Part shown: positions 24,705-35,800 of the stretch, one piece after another
How the letters are laid out: the number at the start of each line of letters is the position of its first letter
Position numbering within the stretch: the first letter of the stretch is position 1
Assembly: GCA_016933055.1 (NCBI GenBank)
Contig: JAFGBS010000008.1
Coordinates: 1 to 64,000, forward strand
Length of the DNA stretch: 64,000 bases
From: Promethearchaeota archaeon
GTDB taxonomy: Archaea > Asgardarchaeota > Lokiarchaeia > Sigyniarchaeales > Promethearchaeaceae
Reading direction: 5' to 3'
Translations under genes and position numbers: made by a program
Notes under the pieces: generated by a model
Databases searched by the model: none
Told to the model about the DNA's origin: nothing
Seen by the model: only the letters and a program-made list of their open reading frames with translations

Positions 24705-27074
24705 TTGAAAGAAAAGTACGAGATCATAGTTATTGGAGCTGGACTTGGTGGTCTAACTGCTGCTGCTTTACTTGCTAAAAGAGGGTTGGATGTCTTAGTT
24801 ATAGAACAACATTTTTTGCCAGGTGGTGCATGCACCAGTTTTCGGAAACAAGATCGAATTTTTGATTGCGGTGCTGCAACAATTTTTGGCTTTGGAAAAG
24901 AGGGATTTAATCCCCTTCGATTCGTGATCAACGAGATTGAGGAAGAAATTGAGGTCATTCCTCGAAACATTTTCCATCGAATGTGGTTCTTGGGAGAGAA
25001 AATCTTATTTTGGAAAGATATGGATAAATATTTGAATGAGATTAGCCGCCTTTTTCCTGATCAAGAAGATGAATTGCGTAGTTTTTATGCATATATGAGA
25101 CAATTTTACAAAAAGTTCATCCAAAATCAAGATATGCTAACACCTGCTTCCGATATGTCATTATCCCAGAAAATGAAGATGTTTTTTCAGCGTCCCCTCG
25201 GAACTCTTAAGATTGCTTCTCTTCTCACGAAATCTGCTGGAGATATCCAGAAACCTTATTTAAAATCCCAGAAATTGAAGGAATTTTTTGACATGCTTTA
25301 TGCCGGTTATTCTTATACTTCTACAGATGAGACTCCCGCATTGATGGCATTAACGATGCTCACCGATAATCACACAGGTGGACCCGGATATATTGCTGGA
25401 GGAGCACAAGTCTATTCGAATAAATTAGAGCATGCGATTGAAAAATATCGGGGAACAATGCTATATCGTCATAAAGTAGAAAACATCTTAATGGATAACA
25501 AACATCGGGCATATGGAGTTAAACTTGATGATGGAACCGAGATTCTTGCGGACAGGATCATTTCAAATGCGATGGTATACAACTTATATGAACAACTCAT
25601 AGATTCTTCACATATAAAAAAACCCCAACTTAACTGGGTTAATAAATTAGAAAATACTTACCCCGCAATCGTAATGTATGCAGCAGTTAAAAAAGAAATT
25701 TTTCCGCCTGAAATCCACCCTGTTGAATATTTTATCTCAGATAGCTCCCAAATTGATGCAGGAGATATTATGTTGTACATTCCAGGATTAGAAGACGATT
25801 CGTTAGGACCTTCGGATGAATATGTAATCACAATTTTCTCTCCCGCTCCGAATCAACAGTGGCCATCCCCAAATGATCCCGAATACCAATCGAGAGAATA
25901 TCAACAGAAAAAAAAAAACATTGCGGATCAGATTATTAGTGAAATTGAGATTAGATTTCCTGGTTTCCAGGAGGGAATTACTATGTTATATATTTCTACT
26001 CCCAGCACCGTTGAACGGTATACTTTGAAGCGAGGAGGATGTGTTGGGGGTCCCAAACAATCCATTGGGCAAGAGTTAATGAAAAGATTGCATGCAAAAA
26101 CCGATTGGAAAAATCTTTATGCAGTTGGAGATTCCACCACAATGGGTATGGGAGTCCCAGCTGTAACCACATCAGGAATTGGTGCTACTAATGTAATATT
26201 ACGGGAATTGGGCAAAAAAGAATTTGTTCTACATCCTTTCGATAAGCAATATGTTACATTTATTAACCATAAGGCATCTCTCCCAAAAGTGATAAAATTT
26301 GATGAATCTGAAGAAAGCGCGAAGCTCTTAGCTAGGGAATGTCAACATTGCGAAACTCGACCGTGTAAAACCTGTCCTGCCGATATAGATATCCCGAATT
26401 TCATGAGGCGAATCGAAGAAGGCAATTTTTTAGGTGCATACACTCAAATTCGACATATGAATCCTTTCATGGAGATCTGTGGATATCTATGCCCTGCAGA
26501 AAAATATTGTCAAAAGAGCTGTTATCGAAACTCATTTTCGGATAAATCCGTCCGAATAAAAGAACTTCATCGTTGGTTGGGTGAACGATACAATTCAATG
26601 ACTCATACACCAATAAATCCCCCTAATGGTAGATCCATTGCAATTATCGGAGCTGGAGTGGATGGTCTCTCTTGTGCGTATTTTTTTGCTCAATTGGGAT
26701 ATAAAATTGCTGTGTATGAAAAAAACGCTGAACTTGGCGGACATTTATCGAATTTGATCCAAGAAGACAAGATTCCGAAAGAAGTAGTGGAACGAGAACT
26801 CAGCAGTATATTATTTAGCACCATAAAAATCCAAACGAATAAATCCATTTCCTTTGAAGATATAATTAAATTATCGCAACAATATGATGCAGTATATGTA
26901 TCTCCACACGATTTGCGAAATAACTTCAGCCTTACCTTCGATCTAAAACAATATCCAAACCTATTCACAAGTTCGGATGCTATCTCCCCTGAATTGAAAA
27001 GTGAAATAAGCCCCCTTGTTTTTCAATCCAGATTAAATGTACAAAAGATTCATACACATTTAAATTCAAGGTGA
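24705..27074 (+). CDS. CrtI-type FAD oxidoreductase fused to GltD-like Fe-S/Rossmann module
   Basis: A 789-residue fusion. Residues 1-520 match the phytoene-desaturase/carotene-isomerase group (COG1233), with the FAD motif VIGAGLGGLTAAALLAKRG and the C-terminal VGDSTTMGMGVPAVTTSGIG. From about 544 comes an iron-sulfur segment like the N-terminus of glutamate synthase small subunit: CQHCETRPCKTCPADIDIPN, then CGYLCPAEKYCQKSC. A second nucleotide-binding motif follows near 646 (IAIIGAGVDGLSCAYFFAQL). The GltD-like part stops early, lacking the usual NADPH-binding half. The start is TTG at 24705; an ATT at 24687 with GGTGA upstream is an alternative. It heads the nine-gene plus-strand run. Confidence 0.85.
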   Translation: MKEKYEIIVIGAGLGGLTAAALLAKRGLDVLVIEQHFLPGGACTSFRKQDRIFDCGAATIFGFGKEGFNPLRFVINEIEEEIEVIPRNIFHRMWFLGEKILFWKDMDKYLNEISRLFPDQEDELRSFYAYMRQFYKKFIQNQDMLTPASDMSLSQKMKMFFQRPLGTLKIASLLTKSAGDIQKPYLKSQKLKEFFDMLYAGYSYTSTDETPALMALTMLTDNHTGGPGYIAGGAQVYSNKLEHAIEKYRGTMLYRHKVENILMDNKHRAYGVKLDDGTEILADRIISNAMVYNLYEQLIDSSHIKKPQLNWVNKLENTYPAIVMYAAVKKEIFPPEIHPVEYFISDSSQIDAGDIMLYIPGLEDDSLGPSDEYVITIFSPAPNQQWPSPNDPEYQSREYQQKKKNIADQIISEIEIRFPGFQEGITMLYISTPSTVERYTLKRGGCVGGPKQSIGQELMKRLHAKTDWKNLYAVGDSTTMGMGVPAVTTSGIGATNVILRELGKKEFVLHPFDKQYVTFINHKASLPKVIKFDESEESAKLLARECQHCETRPCKTCPADIDIPNFMRRIEEGNFLGAYTQIRHMNPFMEICGYLCPAEKYCQKSCYRNSFSDKSVRIKELHRWLGERYNSMTHTPINPPNGRSIAIIGAGVDGLSCAYFFAQLGYKIAVYEKNAELGGHLSNLIQEDKIPKEVVERELSSILFSTIKIQTNKSISFEDIIKLSQQYDAVYVSPHDLRNNFSLTFDLKQYPNLFTSSDAISPELKSEISPLVFQSRLNVQKIHTHLNSR

Positions 27075-27080
27075 AAGAAT

Positions 27081-28442
27081 ATGGATGAGAGTCCCCTCCA
27101 TAAAAAATTTCAATTTTTGGAAGATTTAAAGGAATCTACGGAGTTTATCCGCACTTCTCGACCACTCAAATTATGTCTTTTATTGAATTTGATTTATGTA
27201 ATCGGAACTCTAATGGTTTTTTTTCTATCAGACTTCTTTTTACTTGCCCATGATTTCAGGATTTTTGGTCAATCTTCTAAAATTTTGTTGGATAATCCTA
27301 CAGATCTATATACATCTACAGATTATAGGTATCCTTTCCGTTATTTTCCCTTATTCTCATTTCTCAACATACCAATGTCTTTCCTTCCCTTTTCAGTTGG
27401 ATTTGTGATTCACACAATATTGATGGAAACTGTCCATATAGGGTCCTTCTATCTTATTTTAATTCTATGTAAGAAATTTTACCATTTGGATTTGTCTACT
27501 TGGCGGGAAATGCAATATCTAATACTCGCATTGGCTGCACCCTTACAAGTTCCAAATCTCATCATCGGACAGATCTCTGAAATTTATATCTTCTTAGTTT
27601 TACTTGCGGTTTTGTTTTTGGAAAATGCAAAAAACCCTAGATATGAACATAAATTTAACTTCTTTTTCGCTGGGGTGATGCTGGGGTTATCCATGATTTA
27701 TAAACCATTTTCTATTCTTCTATTACCGTTTTTATTTCCTATCTATCTAAATTTAAATAAAAAACACTTCAGCATAGACTTTAAGGCGATAATTCATGCT
27801 ATAACGGGATTTCTTTTACCTATTTCACCCAATTTGTACTATTGGATAAAATATCCTAATTATCTACCTGATTTTTTCGCAATAAATGCTTCAGCACAAA
27901 TCTTAGATTATCCTAGCACCAGCATCACGCGAATTATTACTTCAATTTTTGCCATGATAGGGATTCGATTCTCCGAATTCTGGTTTATGGTTGTTATTGT
28001 TCTTTTCTTATTTGGAATGATTTTTTTGTATTATATTCTACAGATTCCAGAAGATCGGAACTTCTCAGTGTATTTCGGATTCGCTATGTTGATATTGATG
28101 ATTAGCTACCCTGACTCGTGGTTCTTATATTTTCTCATTTGGTATATGATTACAGTACCCGGGCTTCTAAAGTACCGGTACATATTACAGAAATACAGAG
28201 GAGATTCCCAAGACAAGAGTTTTTCGCAAATCATCATTTATGTTGTGAGTAATTATGGAATCATTTATTTCACAATTGGAATTATACAAGCATTATTTAT
28301 AACAAAAAACGTATTTCAACCCTATTCTATTGATCTGATTCAACCAATTTCTTTAATATTACTAGCAATTGCCTTGTATATGCAGAATTTTAGAGTTAAT
28401 AAACACCTATTGCATAATGAAAAAAAATCGAAACCATTTTAA
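27081..28442 (+). CDS. GT87-like polyprenyl-phosphate-dependent glycosyltransferase
   Basis: A 453-residue polytopic membrane protein with about ten helices, resembling the GT87/DUF2029 group of GT-C glycosyltransferases. The first loop contains HDFRIFGQSSKILL and LYTSTDYRYPFRYFPLFSFL, where GT-C enzymes place the catalytic aspartate. IGQISEIYIFLVLLA and GLSMIYKPFSILLLPFL are typical of the family. Such enzymes move a sugar from a polyprenyl-phosphate carrier to a lipid or glycan on the outer face. It lies 6 bp after the CrtI-GltD fusion gene, so co-transcription is near certain. Confidence 0.75.
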   Translation: MDESPLHKKFQFLEDLKESTEFIRTSRPLKLCLLLNLIYVIGTLMVFFLSDFFLLAHDFRIFGQSSKILLDNPTDLYTSTDYRYPFRYFPLFSFLNIPMSFLPFSVGFVIHTILMETVHIGSFYLILILCKKFYHLDLSTWREMQYLILALAAPLQVPNLIIGQISEIYIFLVLLAVLFLENAKNPRYEHKFNFFFAGVMLGLSMIYKPFSILLLPFLFPIYLNLNKKHFSIDFKAIIHAITGFLLPISPNLYYWIKYPNYLPDFFAINASAQILDYPSTSITRIITSIFAMIGIRFSEFWFMVVIVLFLFGMIFLYYILQIPEDRNFSVYFGFAMLILMISYPDSWFLYFLIWYMITVPGLLKYRYILQKYRGDSQDKSFSQIIIYVVSNYGIIYFTIGIIQALFITKNVFQPYSIDLIQPISLILLAIALYMQNFRVNKHLLHNEKKSKPF

Positions 28443-28458
28443 AAAACGTGCGGAATTC

Positions 28459-30015
28459 ATGAATATGGATAAGTATGATGTTATCATTGTCGGAGCGGGT
28501 TTAGCTGGATTAACCTCAGCAGCATATCTGACGAAATATGAGAAGAAAGTATTAGTTCTGGAACAATTTAAGGATGTAGGAGGGTATTTTCGGAAATTTA
28601 CCGAGAAAGGTTATACATTTGATTCCGGAATAAAAGCTATAGAAGATGGTGGTATTCTCAAAGGAGTCATCAAAACGCTGGATTTAGAAAATAAAGTGCA
28701 ATTGCATCATAGTATAACGGGTATGATGTTTCCCGATAAATTAATTGCGTTATATTCGAGAAAAGAAATCAACCACTATTTTACCCATCTCCAAGAGAAA
28801 TTTCCGGAAGATGCACACGGGATTAAAGAAATCATGAAATTTGTTCGTGATATATCTGGATTGATTGATGCATTTCAAGGAATGTCAAATATTTTGTTCG
28901 GAAAAAATATTCTGAGTCTTTTATTTACTCCTTTTTACATTATCAGACATTTACGCTTTTTCATGAAAGTTGGGATTATGAAGAAGACTCTAAATACTGA
29001 CCTTATAGATTTCCTGCGAAGTCATGTGCACAATGAAAATTTGGTGAAATTACTGTCTCAGAAATTTTTTGATGGTACACCCGCTTTTTTTGGATTAGGG
29101 TACAGTCAGATTTTTCTGGATTATTACTACCCGACGGGGGGAATGCAGTCTATAACTGATGCACTCGCTTTTTACGTTACACAAAATGGAAATGAAATAC
29201 TCACTGAGTCTAAAGTGGAAAATTTAATTATTGAAGACGGGAAAGTAAAGGGAGTAGTTCTTTCGGATGGTGAAAGAATATTTTCTAAGGTTGTAGTGTA
29301 TGCTGGAGATGGATTTAAATTGTACAAAAACATAATTCCCGCACATTATCTATCCGAAAAACAGAAACATCAATTAAATAAGGCAAGACCATGTGAATCG
29401 AACTTTTCATTATTCTTAGGGTTGAACATGCCTACGGAAGCGCTTCCCTTTAATCAATGCGGTCATGTGTTTTATAATCCTAATTATATCGGTACCACAA
29501 TTCAAGATCGATATATTAATCCAAATTATTTTAAGCTAACCTCCCAAGAAATTTCGATTCCGACGATCTATGACCCTTATATGGCTCCCTCGGATAAATC
29601 TGTATTAAATATAAGCGTTGTTGCAGTTCCTGAATACAATAATTATTGGAATATGGTGAACGGTCAAAGAACTCCAGAATACAATCAATTAAAAAACAAT
29701 ATTGCTGATGATATTATAGATAACTTAGAAAAAATCATCCCCAACATTAGAGATCGCATAGAAGTGAAAATAACCGCAAGTCCATTTACCAATCAAGACT
29801 ATACCATGAACATTGGAGGTTCCATCACTGGTTGGAGTCAGAATCCAGATCATACTTTTAACAAAAAATCTATGATGGATATGAAAAAAATGATTGAGAC
29901 CCCCATCCAGAATCTCTATCATGTCGGACAATGGTCATTTACACCCGGTGGAGCCCCTACTTGCATGCTTGGAGGTGTTTTTTCAGCAGAGGCAATCAAT
30001 AAACAGCTAAAATAA
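28459..30015 (+). CDS. CrtI-type FAD-dependent oxidoreductase
   Basis: A 518-residue flavoprotein of the phytoene desaturase/retinol saturase group. The FAD-binding motif YDVIIVGAGLAGLTSAAYL starts at residue 5, and the C-terminal end QWSFTPGGAPTCMLGGVFSA is characteristic. Unlike the first gene of the run it has no iron-sulfur extension. The ATG at 28459 is chosen because upstream in-frame codons lie inside the previous gene and have no homology. Substrates in the family are polyprenoids, so desaturation, isomerisation or saturation of a polyprenyl chain is a reasonable inference. Confidence 0.87.
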   Translation: MNMDKYDVIIVGAGLAGLTSAAYLTKYEKKVLVLEQFKDVGGYFRKFTEKGYTFDSGIKAIEDGGILKGVIKTLDLENKVQLHHSITGMMFPDKLIALYSRKEINHYFTHLQEKFPEDAHGIKEIMKFVRDISGLIDAFQGMSNILFGKNILSLLFTPFYIIRHLRFFMKVGIMKKTLNTDLIDFLRSHVHNENLVKLLSQKFFDGTPAFFGLGYSQIFLDYYYPTGGMQSITDALAFYVTQNGNEILTESKVENLIIEDGKVKGVVLSDGERIFSKVVVYAGDGFKLYKNIIPAHYLSEKQKHQLNKARPCESNFSLFLGLNMPTEALPFNQCGHVFYNPNYIGTTIQDRYINPNYFKLTSQEISIPTIYDPYMAPSDKSVLNISVVAVPEYNNYWNMVNGQRTPEYNQLKNNIADDIIDNLEKIIPNIRDRIEVKITASPFTNQDYTMNIGGSITGWSQNPDHTFNKKSMMDMKKMIETPIQNLYHVGQWSFTPGGAPTCMLGGVFSAEAINKQLK

Positions 30016-30066
30016 AATCATCCCTAACATTATTTCAAAAAATTAGCTAGAATCGGTACAAAGAAT

Positions 30067-31026
30067 ATGGATGAACTTACGAAATCCCCATCAAAGAAGA
30101 TGCGTGCCATCATAAGATGCCTTAGACCGCATCAATGGTATAAAAACGGTGTAATCCTATTAGGGATATTCTTTGGGGGTAAAATTTTGGATTATCATCT
30201 TTATCTGGAATTATTGGTAGGATTTATCACCTTAGGATTTGTGTCGTCCTTAAATTACCTTTTTAATGATCTTATAGATTATAGAAAAGATCAATCGCAT
30301 CCCGAAAAAAAAACTCGTCCTATAGCTGCGGGGAATATTAAAATAGGTAGTGCGGTAGGCATTGCCATAATTTTGATAATATTGATTGGTTTGGGAAACT
30401 GGGGAATTTATTTATTGTCATCTAAAGAGATCACCATTAATTTCAGCGCCATTTCACTTCTAATTATTATTCATGGATTATTTTACACTCTCTTATTCAA
30501 ACATTATGCAATTATCGATGTGTTGACCCTATCATTGTTTTACATATGGAGAACACTGGCGGGAATCTTTATTGCAGATGTTGTTTTCTCCCCATGGCTT
30601 TACCTCATCGTATTTTTAAGTGCATTATTACTCGCTGTAAATAAACGAAAAGCGGATCTACTTTTTTTGGGAAAGGAAAAAGCGATTCTACATAAACCAA
30701 TCTATAGTAAATATTCTACGACATTATTGACTCAAGTTTCAACCATAGCTGCAGTTGGTCTTTTTATGACTTATGCATTTTATTGTATTTTGGGTCCTTT
30801 GAGTGAATTTACTGGACCTGAATTACAAAATAATCAATATTTTATCTTATGCTCCATACCAATTGCGTTATATATCGTCCTACGTTATCTTTATATCGTC
30901 GAAACGAAACTTGAAGTAGCAAGAAAAGCAGAGAAAGCTCTATTTGACGTGGGGATTATAACGGGAGGTATAATATTAGTGATTGTGATTTACATTGCAA
31001 ATTATGTGCCTTTACCATTCTGGTAA
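30067..31026 (+). CDS. UbiA-family polyprenyl-phosphate phosphoribosyltransferase-like enzyme
   Basis: A 319-residue membrane enzyme with eight or nine helices. It has the features of the decaprenyl-phosphate phosphoribosyltransferase branch of UbiA: LRPHQWYKNGVILLG at the start, NDLIDYRKDQSHPEKKTRPI with the Asp-rich metal site, then AAGNIKIG. A second Asp/Lys region is NKRKADLLFLG. In mycobacteria this branch (Rv3806c) transfers 5-phosphoribose from PRPP to polyprenyl phosphate. The GT87-like and GtrA-like genes in the same run support lipid-linked pentose synthesis, though the acceptor and sugar are inferred. Confidence 0.85.
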   Translation: MDELTKSPSKKMRAIIRCLRPHQWYKNGVILLGIFFGGKILDYHLYLELLVGFITLGFVSSLNYLFNDLIDYRKDQSHPEKKTRPIAAGNIKIGSAVGIAIILIILIGLGNWGIYLLSSKEITINFSAISLLIIIHGLFYTLLFKHYAIIDVLTLSLFYIWRTLAGIFIADVVFSPWLYLIVFLSALLLAVNKRKADLLFLGKEKAILHKPIYSKYSTTLLTQVSTIAAVGLFMTYAFYCILGPLSEFTGPELQNNQYFILCSIPIALYIVLRYLYIVETKLEVARKAEKALFDVGIITGGIILVIVIYIANYVPLPFW

Positions 31027-31049
31027 AATACCAATGATGATGAAAAATC

Positions 31050-32231
31050 ATGAAATCTGCTCAAATATACGTAAAACGAGTAACATCTAATACAATCCTC
31101 CAAGATTATGCAGACTTGATGGATTCGTCCAATTATACCAAATATTTCAAACCTTCAGAAAAAGTAATTGTTAAACTTAATTTATCTTGGTCGAAATATT
31201 TTCCCGCTTGCTCCTCTCCACCTTGGCAAGTGGATGGTGTGCTTGGGAAGTTAAAAGCCGATGGATTTACAGGCAAAGATATCTTTACCGCGGAGAATCG
31301 AACGGTTGTGACTAATATTAAAAAGGGTCTAATTGGAAACAAGTGGGAGCCTATTATTACTCGTCACAATTGTTATTTTGTTCCACTCACGCGTGTTCCC
31401 TTTGTTTCATTTCAATCTAAAATACCATTACTAGCATTGGATTCCAAGATTTTTCCCGAGGGTTTTTCTATTCCTAAATTATATATCGGAAAAAACATCA
31501 TTCATTTGCCAACCATGAAAACTCATGGTCATACAGGCGCACGAGGGGGTTCATTTTCTGACAAAAATCCCGAGATGCAAGGCGGGATAACATGTGCCAT
31601 AAAAAACTCTTTTGGGGGATTATTAACTAAACGAAGACATCATTCCCATGAATATATGAGTGAAGTGTTAGTGGATTTATTAATTATACAACAACAAATC
31701 CATCCAAACATTATGGCCATAGTAGATGGAACAGTAGCGGGGGATGGAGCAGGTCCTCGATGTTTGATTCCTCGAATTAAAAATACTATCCTTGCGGGAT
31801 ATGATCAAGTTGCAGTTGACGCTGTGGTTGCAAAATTAATGGGATTTGATCCCATGAAACTACCTTTCATTAAAATAGCTCATGATATGGGATTAGGCTG
31901 TGGTGATGTAGATCAAATAGAAATAATCGGTGAAGATATTAGAGGAGAAAATTGGGGGTTCAAAGCAAAAAGAAGCCTTGTTATTTGGGCAGATCAACAA
32001 GTTCGTAAAGGTAGACTCCGTTTTCTGAAGGAAATAATGATGTATAATCGCATTGTCTTCAATTTATTAACCGTAAATATGTCCGGGATCTATCATGATG
32101 TGGTATGGTATAACACAATTGGAAAATATCGAATTTTCCGATATAATAAAACTGAATGGGGAAAGCTTTTCAAAAGTTACTCAAGTGTTCCTCTTCCTAA
32201 CCATATCCTCAATACTATTCGTCATGAGTGA
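31050..32231 (+). CDS. DUF362 domain protein
   Basis: A 393-residue soluble protein matching DUF362. It has the N-terminal VIVKLNLSWSKYFPACSSPP, LPTMKTHGHTGARGG, GGITCAIKNSFGGLL, and DQVAVDAVVAKLMGFDP. In many relatives this domain carries a C-terminal 2x4Fe-4S ferredoxin; here no cysteine cluster follows, so the protein is the bare domain. The biochemical role of DUF362 is not settled. It lies 23 bp after the UbiA gene and 13 bp before the GtrA gene, so it belongs to this lipid-linked sugar run. Confidence 0.83.
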   Translation: MKSAQIYVKRVTSNTILQDYADLMDSSNYTKYFKPSEKVIVKLNLSWSKYFPACSSPPWQVDGVLGKLKADGFTGKDIFTAENRTVVTNIKKGLIGNKWEPIITRHNCYFVPLTRVPFVSFQSKIPLLALDSKIFPEGFSIPKLYIGKNIIHLPTMKTHGHTGARGGSFSDKNPEMQGGITCAIKNSFGGLLTKRRHHSHEYMSEVLVDLLIIQQQIHPNIMAIVDGTVAGDGAGPRCLIPRIKNTILAGYDQVAVDAVVAKLMGFDPMKLPFIKIAHDMGLGCGDVDQIEIIGEDIRGENWGFKAKRSLVIWADQQVRKGRLRFLKEIMMYNRIVFNLLTVNMSGIYHDVVWYNTIGKYRIFRYNKTEWGKLFKSYSSVPLPNHILNTIRHE

Positions 32232-32244
32232 AGGAGAAATCCAA

Positions 32245-32793
32245 ATGACTAGTCATATGGCACATAAATCCGAGATGCACAGCTATGTGCAAATAACTCT
32301 CTACTTGGTATTTGCTGGTGGGATGATTGCATTGAATTATTTTATTCAATTTTTTAACATATCGGTGGTTGCTCCGTGGGTAGAATCTAGATGGGGGCAC
32401 ATATTAATTATAAATGGGCTATATTTATCTCAAACTCCCATTAACATGACAGAATTCGTTGGATCAATTATAGCGGTAGGAATCACATATCTTATTAAAT
32501 TTTTCTTGGATAAATTCATAGTGTTTAAAAATCGCGACGCTACCCTTAAAACCACAAGTAAACAGTTTTTGATCTATTTTGTCTTGGCCGTATTTACGAC
32601 CTTAGAAAATGTTGGAATTCAACTTCTGTTTACAAATGTATTTGGAACTCCTCTGGTGGTAAGTGTAATAACTGCGTTAAGTGCGGGTTATATAACGAAA
32701 TATTTTCTTGATAAGAGATTTGTGTTTCCAAATACCACTTTAAATCAAAAAGAACAACCAAAAGTCGATCCTAACAATCAAACTATAACTTAA
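32245..32793 (+). CDS. GtrA-like membrane protein
   Basis: A 182-residue protein with four helices of the GtrA family, which helps move polyprenyl-linked sugars across membranes or anchors glycosyltransferases. The family motif occurs twice, once per half: TYLIKFFLDKFIVFKN near residue 95 and ITKYFLDKRFVFPN near residue 160, which suggests internal duplication. AAGGAG at 32231-32236 lies 8 bases before the ATG at 32245, and that start is chosen over longer in-frame options that run into the DUF362 gene. Confidence 0.82.
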   Translation: MTSHMAHKSEMHSYVQITLYLVFAGGMIALNYFIQFFNISVVAPWVESRWGHILIINGLYLSQTPINMTEFVGSIIAVGITYLIKFFLDKFIVFKNRDATLKTTSKQFLIYFVLAVFTTLENVGIQLLFTNVFGTPLVVSVITALSAGYITKYFLDKRFVFPNTTLNQKEQPKVDPNNQTIT

Positions 32794-32888
32794 ATCCACA
32801 TTTGCCCGTTATAAATCATCCTTGATCGATTGGTAAACTATAAGCTTTCATGATGATTTTTATTTAGGAAAAAACAGATGGATACTTA

Positions 32889-35800
32889 ATGAATTATCTT
32901 GGTTTAATTGGGGGAGCCTTTGGATCATATCTATTTGGATCCATTCCTTTGGCTTATATCTCTACATACATAATTAAAAAAGAAAATATTACTGAAATAG
33001 GATCCAAGAGTATAGGAGTTCAAAATGCATTCACCTCGGGTGGTTTAGCTGCGGGAATCATCACTGTCATAGGGGAGATATCCAAAGCCGTAGTACCAAT
33101 ACTAATTGCATTTTTATTCTTTAATACAGGTTTCCTAACCTTTATTGATTTCTTGTTAGGATATCATAATAGGCATATCGCGTTTTTATTTGTTGGATGT
33201 AGTTTTCTAGGAACAAATTTCTCATTATTTATGAAATTCAAAGGTGGGATGGGATTCACTATCACAATTTGGTCCTTACTATTATTAGCACCAATAGCTT
33301 TATTGATAATGGCAGTAACCATACTGAGTTTAACTGCTATTTATCGTAGCTATGCTAAAGCAAACCTAGTTATGGAGAAATCTAAGTATTTGATTTCCTT
33401 ACTGCTTTTGGTTTCCACCATATGGACTCCGTACTGGTGGTCGGCTTTTTTATTTGGGTTAACAATCTCTATCACATATTTCCTTAAACGCAAACAAAAT
33501 TTAGAAGAAATTCGGGTAATTACATCACGAACATTTCAACCAAAATTACGAAAATTAAAGGAATATTATAAAAAAAATCCCCGGTATGTATTTTTTTTAG
33601 AAGATTTAGGTAAGGAAAATAACGTTGGTAACAAAGCAAAAAATATCTCCTTTCTAAACCGCAAGGGTTTTCGTGTTCCAGAATCTATCGTAATCACATA
33701 TACTGCTTTTATTGATTATCAAAAAAACCGGGAGGATCTATTATTTCATTTAAATCAGGAATTGAGGGCATATATTAAAGAGGGGATCAAATATACAGTT
33801 CGTTCTTCAGCGAATTATGAAGATACCATGGAATATTCTTTTGCAGGCCAATATCTAACCTTCTTGAATGTAACAACATTAAAAGAACTGATTCTAAAAG
33901 TCTCTCAAATCTGGGATTCTGCACTCACATCTAATAACAACGTCTATACCCAAATTCTAGTTAAAGATAAGCAAACCATAAAAATGGGAATCGTAATTCA
34001 AGAGATGATAGATCCACAATTTTCTGGAGTTGTTTTTACGAGAGATCCTGTTTACAATCTTAATGAAGTAATTGTGGAAATTGTAGAAGGTTTGGGGGAC
34101 ATTTTAGTACAAGAAGGCGTTACGCCCGAATGTTGGGTATTCAAATGGAATCAATGGTTGAAAGTACCAGATGCAAACAAGGTTGATGTCCTAGAACAAA
34201 TTGTTAAGGAAGCAAAAAAAATCGAAAAGAAGTACGGTAAACCCGTGGATCTGGAGTTTGCGTATGATGGAAAGGAGATTTTCTGGCTACAATTGCGGGA
34301 TATAACCACTATGAAACATGCACGCCTATATTCCAATAAGATTTCAAAAGAATTCCTGCCTGGTATGATAAAACCCCTAGTTTTTTCTGTAAACATACCT
34401 GTTGTGAATTCATCATGGAAGAAAATATTCAGACAACTCATTGGTTTTCCTGCCAGGCAGATTGACGTAGATCATCTCACAAAGTCCTTTTACTATCGTG
34501 CTTATTTTAATATGGGAGTTATTGGAGATATATTCCAAGTTGTAGGAATGCCACGTGATCTTCTGGAAATTCTCGCTGGTATTGATGTCGAGAATGTTGA
34601 AAAACCCAAATTTAAACCAAGTATAATTACCCTTAGGTATTTACCACGAATGATAGTTTTTGGGATCAAACTCTTTCTTTTGTCCAAAAAGATAGAAAAA
34701 CATCTACGGACCTATCAGAAAAAATATAATATACTAGAAAATAGTCTTCACAAATCTGCAAATATCAAAACTTTGTTTTCCCAAGTTGACAAATTGTTCA
34801 AGTTAACTATTCGTTCATCATATCTCGTCATTTTATCTCAGTTACTCAATAGTCTCTACACGGGGATTGTACGGAAACGACTCGAAAAAACGAAATACTC
34901 ATTTGAAAAGATAAATTTCACTCTCCTAAATCCTCGGATTAAATATCAAGATTTTCGAACTTCTATGGAAAAAATTCACAATCATTTCACTACTTTGAGT
35001 CCACATGCTCAAGAAGTCATCAAATCGATGAGTTACGACCAGCTTAGTAACTATTCTGAATATGGAGAATTTTCATCATTGATTTCTGGATTTATGTTAC
35101 GGTTTGGATTTTTGCGAGAAAGTGGTAATGACTTCTCAATCCCTGCTTGGATAGAAATTCCAAATACCGTACTAAAAATGCTAATCAATTTTTCTTCCCC
35201 CAAATCAACAAATTATACTCCTGTAGAAACAGAAAAAATAATCGCTGAAGTATTTAGTTCTCCTCTATCCCGTTTTCTTTTTAATCGATCTCTCAAATAT
35301 CAAGAATATCGTGAATCCGTGAACCAATTGTATATGTATGGATACGGACTATTTCGTCCCTTCTTTCTGCAAATCGCTGAAATTTTTGTAAAAGAAAACA
35401 TGATCAGCGAAATTAATGATATTTTCTATTTAACCTATGATGAAATTCAGGAATTAGCCTCTAATAAAAGCATGGTAGATCACTATCAGCATCAAATCGA
35501 TGAACGCAAAAAAGAAATGGAAAAATACAGAGACATATTTCTCCCCGAAATAATTTATGATGACACTCCTCCAGAACCCTTATCTGCTGAAAGATCAAAT
35601 AAGGTGCTAAAAGGTGTAGCGACTTCTAGAGGAATATATGTTGGTAAAGTTAAAGTCGTAAAAAGCCTAGATGACTATGATAAGATAAAAGAGGGAGATG
35701 TACTTGTTATTCCTTATTCTGATATCAGCTGGACGCCTTTATTTGCAAAAGCTAAAGCCGTGGTATCAGAATCTGGGGGTATTCTCTCTCATTGCTCTAT

